A stretch of 41,596 bases of DNA from Candidatus Ozemibacteraceae bacterium. GTDB taxonomy: Bacteria; Muiribacteriota; Ozemobacteria; Ozemobacterales; Ozemobacteraceae. The stretch spans positions 1 to 41,596 of the forward strand of contig CALLCO010000027.1 in the NCBI GenBank assembly GCA_937998695.1, in the 5' to 3' direction. Below the pieces are notes generated by a model. It did not search any database, was not told the DNA's origin, and saw nothing but the letters and a program-made list of their open reading frames with translations. This document shows positions 35,727 through 41,596 of this stretch, piece by piece. The first letter of the stretch is position 1. The number at the start of each line of letters is the position of its first letter. The position numbers were made by a program, and so were the translations under genes.

Positions 35727-37586
35727 TCAGGCGGCTTTGCGGAATTCCGCGTCCACCACCTTTTCGTCGCCGCCCTCACCCGTTGGGCGGGAAGAGGAAC
35801 CCGTGGGACCCGCCGAGCCGGCGGCCGAACCGCTGCCCCCTTGGCCAGTCCGGTACACGGCTTCGGCCATCTGGTGCATGGCCTGTTCGAGGTCGGCCCG
35901 CGCCCGCTTCAGGGCTTCGAGATCGTCCCCTTCGAGGCGGCGACGCAGGGCTTCTTTTTTCTCCTCGACGGTGGCCCGCAGATTGGCCGGCACCTTGTCC
36001 CCGAGATCCTTGAGGGTCTTTTCGGTGTGATAGACGAGGCTTTCGGCCTGGTTCCGCTGCTCGATCCGGTCTTTGACCTTGGCATCGTCAGCGGCGAACT
36101 GCTGCGCCTCTTTGACCATGCGGTCGATCTCGGCTTGGGTCAAGGCATGGGAGCTGGTGATGGTGATCTTCTGCTCCTTGCCGGTGGCCAGGTCTTTGGC
36201 GGACACGTTGACAATTCCGTTGGCGTCGATATCGAACGCGACCTCGATCTGCGGCACTCCACGCGGAGCCGGGGCAATGCCGACCAGGTCGAACCGCCCG
36301 AGGGTCTTGTTGTCACGGGCCATGGGTCGTTCGCCCTGCAGCACATGGACGGACACGGCCGGCTGGTTGTCGCTGGCCGTCGAGAAGATCTCGGCTTTCC
36401 GGGTGGGACTGGTGGTGTTGCGGGGGATGAGGGGAGTCATGACGCCGCCCAGGGTCTCGATGCCGAGCGACAACGGGGTGACATCGAGCAACAGCACATT
36501 CTTGACCTCGCCGCGCAGGATGCCGGCCTGGATGGCGGCCCCCATCGCCACGCACTCCATGGGATCGACCCCACGTTCGGGGTCTTTCCCAAAGAAGTCG
36601 CGCAGCAGCTTCTGGACGACCGGCATGCGGGTCGGGCCACCGACCATGACGATATGGCCGATCTGCGAGGCCGCGAGCTTGGCATCGCGCAGGGCATTCT
36701 CGATGGGGCCGCGACACCGGCGGACGAGCGGGTCGACGATCTCCTCGAGCTTCGCCCGGGAGAGGGTCATGACCAGGTGTTTGGGCCCCTCGTGGGTGGC
36801 CGAGATGAAGGGCAGGTTGATCTCGGTCGAAGTCGTGGTCGACAGCTCGATCTTGGCCTTTTCGACCGCTTCGCGGAGCCGCATCATGGCCATCGAGTCA
36901 CGCGACAGGTCGATGCCTTCCCGGGCCTTGAAGTCGGCCACCACGTGCTCGAGCAGGGCCTTATCCATGTCGGTGCCGCCGAGCTGGGTGTCACCGTTGG
37001 TCGACAGCACCTCGAAGACGCCGTTGCCCATCTCGAGGATGGTGACATCGAGGGTGCCACCGCCCAGGTCGAAGACGAGGATACGGCTTTCGCCCTTCTT
37101 GTCGAGCCCATAGGCGAGCGCCGCGGCGGTGGGTTCGTTGATGATGCGCTTGACCTCGAGCCCGGCAATGGCGCCCGCGTCTTTGGTCGCCTGGCGCTGG
37201 GCATCGTCGAAGTAGGCCGGCACGGTGATGACCGCTCCATCGACCTTGTCGTTGAGGAAGGCCTCGGCGTCGCGTTTGATCTTCTGCAGGATCATCGCCG
37301 AGATCTCCTGCGGGGTGTAATCCTTGCCGTCGATGCGGATCTTCTGGGAGGTTCCCATTTTGCGTTTGACGGCGAGGATGGTGCGATCGGGATTGGTGGC
37401 GGCCTGCCGGCGGGCCGGCTCACCGATCAGGCGCTGTCCGTCTTTGGTGAAGGCCACCACGCTGGGGAAGGCCTTCCCTCCGATCGACACCCCTTCGGCA
37501 CTGGGGATGACGGTCGGCTTGCCGCCCTCGATGACGGCCGCGGCCGAGTTGGACGTTCCCAGGTCGATTCCGATGATGCGTCCCAT
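35727..37586 (-). CDS. dnaK: Hsp70 chaperone DnaK
   Basis: This 619-aa protein is a standard bacterial Hsp70. The ATPase domain begins [19 protein letters not shown] and has the phosphate-binding [15 protein letters not shown] and the adenosine motif [12 protein letters not shown]. The substrate-binding domain ([20 protein letters not shown]) and helical lid follow. The end DEKVVDAEF matches the usual DnaK tail, slightly short after a Gly/Ser linker. DnaK folds and refolds proteins with ATP, helped by DnaJ and GrpE. Neither of those, nor hrcA, is adjacent, which is unusual but not rare. AGGAGG precedes the ATG and lies inside a predicted leader structure. It follows two small heat-shock genes, forming a chaperone island. 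Confidence 0.97.
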   Translation of the reverse strand: MGRIIGIDLGTSNSAAAVIEGGKPTVIPSAEGVSIGGKAFPSVVAFTKDGQRLIGEPARRQAATNPDRTILAVKRKMGTSQKIRIDGKDYTPQEISAMILQKIKRDAEAFLNDKVDGAVITVPAYFDDAQRQATKDAGAIAGLEVKRIINEPTAAALAYGLDKKGESRILVFDLGGGTLDVTILEMGNGVFEVLSTNGDTQLGGTDMDKALLEHVVADFKAREGIDLSRDSMAMMRLREAVEKAKIELSTTTSTEINLPFISATHEGPKHLVMTLSRAKLEEIVDPLVRRCRGPIENALRDAKLAASQIGHIVMVGGPTRMPVVQKLLRDFFGKDPERGVDPMECVAMGAAIQAGILRGEVKNVLLLDVTPLSLGIETLGGVMTPLIPRNTTSPTRKAEIFSTASDNQPAVSVHVLQGERPMARDNKTLGRFDLVGIAPAPRGVPQIEVAFDIDANGIVNVSAKDLATGKEQKITITSSHALTQAEIDRMVKEAQQFAADDAKVKDRIEQRNQAESLVYHTEKTLKDLGDKVPANLRATVEEKKEALRRRLEGDDLEALKRARADLEQAMHQMAEAVYRTGQGGSGSAAGSAGPTGSSSRPTGEGGDEKVVDAEFRKAA

Positions 37587-37590
37587 ACGG

Positions 37591-37683
37591 TTCCTCCTGA
37601 TGATGCCGGGGTGGATTCACCCGGGAGTTCCGGGTGGGCGGGACGGATCGCCCCTGGCCGGCATCGAATGATTCAGGGAGGAA
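37591..37683 (-). promoter_or_regulatory. Candidate RNA thermometer / structured leader of dnaK
   Basis: On the minus-strand RNA, UUCCUCC-C-UGA pairs with UCA-GGAGGAA, giving 10 pairs with one bulged C, and the second arm contains the whole Shine-Dalgarno AGGAGG (37593-37598). Inside it is a perfect 8-bp stem, GATGCCGG (37602-37609) with CCGGCATC (37658-37665). That stem encloses two hairpins: CACCCGG-GAGTT-CCGGGTG (37618-37636) and GGCG/CGCC (37637-37652). The whole is a branched structure ending 4 bases before the start codon. Confidence 0.55.
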
Positions 37684-37755
37684 GGCGCATACGGCATGCC
37701 AGGAGGTTGAAGGCTGATCAACAAAGGCTTTTCCGGAGGCGTCACCCCTCGGCGG

Positions 37756-37802
37756 CGTCGCACTTGACGTCGCACGGAGCGCTCCCGGGCAGCCCGTGCG
37801 AC
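37756..37802. promoter_or_regulatory. Repeated operator-like motif upstream of dnaK
   Basis: CGTCGCAC occurs twice, 12 bp apart (37756-37763 and 37768-37775), and an inverted GTGCGAC is at 37796-37802. The second and third copies also form a 9-bp stem, GTCGCACGG/CCGTGCGAC (37769-37777, 37794-37802). It could be a repressor or activator site for dnaK, about 170-215 bp before its start. Confidence 0.4.
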
Positions 37803-38428
37803 ACCCCTCGAATCCGCTCCGATTCGCAGGGTATTGTCCGAGACCATGCGCCCTCTCCCCTTACAGCCAAGGGGAAGTTCCGCCATCACGGCCGTCCGCA
37901 GAAGGCCGGCCCTGGACCGAAGTCGGGACGGTCACCCGGCCGCCAGCCTCGGGGGCCGGTGGACGGCCTGGCCGGATTTCCCACCGGGGGACGGATCTTT
38001 CCCACAACTTCGGTCGGGGAAGGTAAGGAACAGCGCGCTGGGGAGGTCATCGCCAGCACTCCTCTCACTGATCCCAACGTGGGGAGCCAAGTCGAGGAAT
38101 GGGTGCCTCTCAAGAAATCACCGGGCAGGGAGGCGCAACTTCCTCTTCTTGTCCCTGCCGAGGGAATCGCGTAGCAGGTCGTTTCAGGAACGGTCGGACG
38201 GGGGGGGCGGGCGGGAGTACCCGCCTTCCAGAGGCCCGGTTCGTTCAGAAAGGGCGGCGCGAGGACACCCGGTGGCAGGGCATGGACGGCCCGGCACTCA
38301 GGTGGGCCACCGCCCCAAGGGAGCGGTGGTTACCGGCTCCAGAGAGGCTTTCGGGAGCGGTCTGTTTTGCCGAACAAAAGGAGTTGGCCGGACCGGCATT
38401 TCACATTCTAGAATCACCAACATTGCAC
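37803..38428. other. Intergenic region with no gene seen
   Basis: About 625 bp between the dnaK regulatory region and the gntP promoter. Plus-strand frames are open but lack ribosome sites and resemble no protein. I see no promoter pair or long repeat. Confidence 0.45.
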
Positions 38429-38467
38429 TTGTCACGAATTCGGTTTTCGGGTATTGTGCATTGCACT
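38429..38467 (+). promoter_or_regulatory. Promoter and operator-like palindrome of the GntP-type permease
   Basis: TTGTCA (38429-38434) and TATTGT (38452-38457) are 17 bp apart. A perfect palindrome with one central base, GTGCA-T-TGCAC (38456-38466), overlaps the -10. CATTGCACT occurs both at 38421-38429 and 38459-38467, so half-sites flank the promoter on both sides. This arrangement suits repression. Confidence 0.6.
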
Positions 38468-38517
38468 ATCCCATTTCCCGGATGAGGGGGGAAGATGCGT
38501 TTCCTGGGGGACCAGCC

Positions 38518-39915
38518 ATGACAGCCGTTCTGATCGTTCTTTTCGCCCTGGGGTTCTTGATGACCATCGCCTATCGGGGCTACAGCGTCATCCTGTTCGC
38601 GCCGGTCGCGGCTCTCGGGGCGGTCCTTCTGACCGACCCCCTGTTGGTTCCGCCCGCCTTCAGCAGCCTGTTCATGGATCGGATGGTGGGTTTCGTCAAG
38701 CTCTATTTTCCCGTGTTCCTGCTGGGCGCGGTGTTCGGGAAGGTCATCGAGCTGTCGGGCTTTTCCAAGGCCATCGTCGGGGCGGTGCTCCGAGCGTTCG
38801 GACCGGGTCGGGCCATGCCGGCCATCGTGCTGGTGGGCGCCTTGCTCACCTACGGCGGCGTATCGCTGTTCGTCGTGGTGTTCGCCATCTACCCCTTCGC
38901 GGCCGAGATGTTCCGGCAGAGCAACATCCCCAAGCGGTTGATTCCCGGCACCATCGCCCTGGGCGCCTTCACCTTCACCATGGATGCCCTGCCGGGCAGT
39001 CCGCAGATCCAGAACATCATTCCCACCACCTTTTTCCGCACCACCACCTGGGCCGCGCCCTGGCTGGGCATCGTCGGTGCGCTGTTCATCCTGACGTTGG
39101 GTCTGCTGTATCTCGAGCACCGCCGCCGCCAGGCGGCCCGCGCCGGCGAGGGCTACGGGGAAGGCCACACGCAGGAACCGGTGACAACCGCCGAGGCGGG
39201 CCACCTGCCCTCGCCCTGGCTGGCCATCACCCCCCTGGTGCTGGTCGGGGTGCTCAACCTCTGGCTCACCGGCGCCATTCCTCGATGGTATGGGGCCACC
39301 CACTCGTTCGTGCCGGCCGGCGCCACGGCACCCATCGTGACCGACATCAACAAGGTGGCGGCGATCTGGGCGGTGGAAGGAGCGCTGGTGGTGGGCATCC
39401 TGACCGTCCTGGTCTTCGCCTTCGGCCCGGTGATGAAAGGTTTCGCCGAGGGATCGCGGGCGGCAGTGGCCGGAGCCCTGCTGGCCGCCATGAACACCGC
39501 CTCGGAATACGGGTTCGGCGCGGTCATCGCCAGCCTGCCCGGGTTCCTGCTGGTGGCCGACGCCTTGCGGACCATTGCCAATCCCCTGTTGAACGAGGCG
39601 GTCACCGTCACCGCCCTGGCGGGCATCACCGGCTCGGCCTCGGGCGGAATGAGCATCGCCCTCGCCGCCATGGCCGACCAGTTCATGCAACAGGCGGCGG
39701 CGGCCGGCATCCCCAACGAAGTGCTGCACCGGGTGGCATCGATGGCCAGCGGGGGCATGGATACCCTTCCCCACAACGGCGCGGTGATCACGCTGCTCAC
39801 GGTGACCGGCCTGACCCACCGGCAGTCGTATGGGGACGTGTTTGCCATCACCCTCATCAAGACAGCCAGCGTGTTCCTGGTGATCGGCTTCTACTACCTC
39901 ACCGGCATCTACTGA
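38518..39915 (+). CDS. GntP-family permease
   Basis: This 465-aa protein has about 12 hydrophobic segments and the features of the GntP family of gluconate and related organic-acid/proton symporters. Examples are YGGVSLFVVVFAIYPFAAEM, TMDALPGSPQIQNIIPTTFF, NTASEYGFGAVIASLPGF and MASGGMDTLPHNGAVITLL. The length is normal. It is an inner-membrane uptake system for a sugar acid or hydroxy acid; the substrate is not decided by the sequence. The start at 38518 is 7 bases after GGGGG; an upstream in-frame ATG (38482) lacks a site. No sugar-acid enzyme is next to it. A small membrane protein gene follows after 41 bp. Confidence 0.9.
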   Translation: MTAVLIVLFALGFLMTIAYRGYSVILFAPVAALGAVLLTDPLLVPPAFSSLFMDRMVGFVKLYFPVFLLGAVFGKVIELSGFSKAIVGAVLRAFGPGRAMPAIVLVGALLTYGGVSLFVVVFAIYPFAAEMFRQSNIPKRLIPGTIALGAFTFTMDALPGSPQIQNIIPTTFFRTTTWAAPWLGIVGALFILTLGLLYLEHRRRQAARAGEGYGEGHTQEPVTTAEAGHLPSPWLAITPLVLVGVLNLWLTGAIPRWYGATHSFVPAGATAPIVTDINKVAAIWAVEGALVVGILTVLVFAFGPVMKGFAEGSRAAVAGALLAAMNTASEYGFGAVIASLPGFLLVADALRTIANPLLNEAVTVTALAGITGSASGGMSIALAAMADQFMQQAAAAGIPNEVLHRVASMASGGMDTLPHNGAVITLLTVTGLTHRQSYGDVFAITLIKTASVFLVIGFYYLTGIY

Positions 39916-39956
39916 ACGCTTTCTCCAGGTTCCCGAAGTCGGATCGGCCGTGGTAG

Positions 39957-40394
39957 GTGGCAGGAAGCACGACCCTCCGCGCAGACGAGAAGTGGCCCCG
40001 GCCACGCGGAGCGCCCTCGTCCGCCTGGACGGCAGGGCGTCTGGACGGGGTACCTCTCCTGCTGCCGGTCTTCCTGTTCCTGCCTGCCGTGGCACTCCGG
40101 GTGGTGTTCTGGGCCAAGGACCTCCACGCCCTGCCAGCCGGCCGCCTGCTCCTGGACCCGTTGGCCCGGCACCTGCCGCGATTCGGCCATCTGGCGTATC
40201 AGCAGGCCCTGGCCCGCTTCGCCTGGGTGCTGGGCCCCTTGGTGGCGGGGTTCATGATCCTGGTCCTAGTCCTAGTCCTAGTCCTAGTCATAGTCATAGT
40301 CCTAGTCCTAGTCCTGGTCCTGGTCCTAGTCCTGACCGCCATCACGTGGTCGCTGCTCATGACCTCCCTGTGGGCGTTCTCCGCCTTGGGGTGA
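39957..40394 (+). CDS. Small membrane protein with an (LV)n transmembrane helix
   Basis: This 145-aa frame starts at a GTG with only a weak ribosome site. Residues about 31-50 (GVPLLLPVFLFLPAVALRVV) form a membrane span, followed by a polar stretch (FWAKDLHALPAGRLLLDPLA), another hydrophobic part (FAWVLGPLVAGFMI) and then an almost pure Leu-Val repeat. The Leu-Val part is encoded by 12 tandem hexamers (40259-40330), and the protein ends TAITWSLLMTSLWAFSALG. I recognise no family. The first 110 residues look like real protein, so I believe it is a gene, but the start is uncertain. It follows the permease gene closely and might be co-transcribed. Confidence 0.55.
   Translation: MAGSTTLRADEKWPRPRGAPSSAWTAGRLDGVPLLLPVFLFLPAVALRVVFWAKDLHALPAGRLLLDPLARHLPRFGHLAYQQALARFAWVLGPLVAGFMILVLVLVLVLVIVIVLVLVLVLVLVLTAITWSLLMTSLWAFSALG
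40259..40330 (+). repeat. Hexanucleotide microsatellite (12 copies of CCTAGT-type units)
   Basis: Twelve tandem 6-bp units: one CCTGGT, four CCTAGT, two CATAGT, two CCTAGT, two CCTGGT and one CCTAGT. In frame they encode alternating Leu-Val (and Ile-Val). Adding or losing a unit would not shift the frame but would change the helix by two residues. Confidence 0.9.
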
Positions 40395-40485
40395 GACCCC
40401 GAGATCAAGGTACCCGCGGTACGCGAAAGCCCGAGCCCATGTCAAGACGTTCTTAAAACAGGATGGAGCCTGGGAAAGCGCCGGA

Positions 40486-41313
40486 TCAGGATCCCGAGGA
40501 ATAGGTGCGCAAGCGCTTCTTCCAGCCGGGCAGGAAGCCAGCTTCGATCGATCGCCGTTCGGCCGGGGCGTTGGCCACCCGACGCTCGAGGACCCGGGCA
40601 GCGGAGGCAGCGAACTCCCGCACGGCGTCCTGGCCGCGCGGGGCACCGGACATGCCCTGGAGCACCTGGAGAAGCCCCCAACCCTGGCCAGCATAGCGTT
40701 CCTTCGGGTTGACCCCTTCGCCCTTGAAGTTGACATAGTCCATCAGGGCGTAGAGGCCGGCAGGAGTGACGAAGAGGTTCTGGAAGCGCGTGGTGATGAG
40801 TTCCGCTTCGGCAGCGGGCAGTTCGGCGACCAACCGCGGCAGGGCGGCGGCCAGTCGGCGGGCGATGAACTCGGCCTGCAGGGCAACCGTGCCGGCCAAC
40901 AGTTGCCGCAATTCCCGCATCCGGGGGGATCGGCGGTCGGCCAGGAAGGCGGCCCGGGTCGGCCAGGGGCACCCCTTGGCCGCAGCGAGCCAGTCGGGCA
41001 GCTTCACCCCCCGTTCGCGCAGAAAGGCGAGCAGGGCCGGGAAGCTCTCCTGAAAGTGCTCCTCGCGCCCCGTCGGATACCAGATGAAATGGCCGATCCC
41101 GAGCGAGGGGAAGTGTTCGCCGACATTCCAGGAGGTGAGTCCTTCGATGGTGCCTTCGCACTCGTTGCGCCAGATACGGCGTCCCACCGCCATCGCCTGC
41201 GCCGGGGAGATGGTCGGTTCGGCTCCCGCCTCCAGGGCGGCGGTCAGCCACGCAATCTCCAACAGAACCAGAACCAGGACCAGGGCCGGGCGGCCCCGGA
41301 AAAAACGATGCAT
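40486..41313 (-). CDS. Secreted protein of unknown function (GIGHFIWYP family)
   Basis: This 275-aa protein starts MHRFFRGRPALVLVLVLLEI, with GGAGG 4 bases before the ATG, and has a signal peptide cut near residue 30. The mature part has the blocks WRNECEGTIEGLTSWNVGEHFPSLG followed by IGHFIWYPTG, HFQESFPALLAFL and YVNFKGEGVNPKERYAGQGWGLLQVL. I have the impression that similar conserved blocks occur in uncharacterised secreted proteins of other bacteria, but cannot name a function. The glutamate in NEC-GT followed by a helical fold is faintly reminiscent of lysozyme-like enzymes; this is speculation. It converges with the small membrane protein gene. The signal peptide contains a short Leu-Val repeat encoded by CCTGGT-like units. 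Confidence 0.75.
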   Translation of the reverse strand: MHRFFRGRPALVLVLVLLEIAWLTAALEAGAEPTISPAQAMAVGRRIWRNECEGTIEGLTSWNVGEHFPSLGIGHFIWYPTGREEHFQESFPALLAFLRERGVKLPDWLAAAKGCPWPTRAAFLADRRSPRMRELRQLLAGTVALQAEFIARRLAAALPRLVAELPAAEAELITTRFQNLFVTPAGLYALMDYVNFKGEGVNPKERYAGQGWGLLQVLQGMSGAPRGQDAVREFAASAARVLERRVANAPAERRSIEAGFLPGWKKRLRTYSSGS

Positions 41314-41596
41314 GAGTCCTCCAAACATGGGGCTGGCCGGCCGATCCTGCCGACCGGTCCACTGTACTATGCTCCTTCCCCGATCGCAACCTGGCAGAGC
41401 GACCGCCCCCCTGGGGCAAGCTCTCCCGTATCTCCCGGGGAGAGGCATGGCGCCCCCTCCGGACGGCGGCATCCCTAGGGACCACCCAATGGGGGCCCGG
41501 CCCAGACCAGCTTAATATGACTACCGCAGTTTCTCAACCCCTGGGGCCGGGTTCGCCTCCAGACACCATTCCGCAGGCTCGGATCGGTGGCCTCGG
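41314..41596. other. Window end with no gene seen
   Basis: These 283 bp hold the upstream region of the minus-strand secreted protein gene. TTGCGA and TACAGT, 17 bp apart on the minus strand near 41360-41390, are a weak promoter candidate. No further gene is supported. Confidence 0.35.

Noticed and set aside
37834-38517. Long open upstream extension of the permease frame
   Set aside because: It crosses the promoter and operator, resembles no protein, and reflects high G+C.
39686-39700. A 15-base match on the minus strand to the intergenic repeat at 20295
   Set aside because: It lies inside the permease coding sequence, where the bases encode normal conserved residues; a match of this length is expected by chance in a window this size.

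Overview
The window is about 41.6 kb of high-GC bacterial chromosome (roughly two thirds G+C by eye). It has about two dozen protein genes, and I could find no rRNA, tRNA, CRISPR array or insertion sequence. Signal peptides, a likely lipoprotein, large periplasmic-type TPR and HEAT proteins, FlgD-like C-terminal domains on secreted proteases and a signal-peptide-bearing small heat-shock protein point to an environmental diderm bacterium from a poorly sampled lineage. The style (giant TPR proteins, M30-like proteases, DivIVA in an apparent Gram-negative) would fit something like Candidatus Riflebacteria/Ozemobacteria, but the sequence alone does not prove this.

Layout. 1-1.1 kb: a 49-aa small protein with a textbook ribosome binding site and its own terminator, then a promoter and an uncharacterised gene. 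1.1-2.6 kb: a membrane-anchored GAF-PP2C (SpoIIE/RsbU type) phosphatase with an unusual cysteine cluster. 2.7-11.7 kb: two paralogous secreted M30-like zinc proteases, each ending in a FlgD-like domain, flanking a divergent third HEXXH protein with a long glycine-rich hydrophobic region. 11.7-20.2 kb: a TPR lipoprotein, a 1,937-aa exported TPR protein and a HEAT-repeat protein. 20.7-23.0 kb: an OPT-family transporter with an extra-membrane insert. 23.2-24.7 kb: a lower-GC AAA/DUF4143 ATPase, probably acquired. 24.9-27.3 kb: an M16 peptidase and a zinc-dependent phospholipase C-like protein. 27.6-30.2 kb (minus strand): an operon of DNA methyltransferase, DivIVA, DUF167 and a small membrane protein. 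30.35-33.5 kb: an RDD-like membrane protein, a HEAT protein, XdhC and an internally deleted remnant of tex. 33.5-37.6 kb: a chaperone island of cytosolic Hsp20, exported Hsp20 and DnaK. 38.5-41.3 kb: a GntP-type permease, a small membrane protein whose last helix is encoded by a hexanucleotide microsatellite, and a secreted protein of unknown function.

The most interesting result is in the chaperone island. All three chaperone leaders contain a sequence complementary to their own ribosome binding site. The exported Hsp20 leader can form an 11-bp helix over part of the Shine-Dalgarno sequence and the start codon. The dnaK leader can form a 10-bp helix (one bulged base) over its whole Shine-Dalgarno sequence, closing an 8-bp stem and two inner hairpins. 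I found no CIRCE element and no adjacent hrcA, grpE or dnaJ. This suggests, as inference, that chaperone synthesis is controlled by RNA thermometers or similar structures. Other points of note are the tex remnant, the hexamer repeat encoding an (LV)n helix, the orphan methyltransferase in a divIVA operon, and the cluster of three secreted HEXXH proteins.
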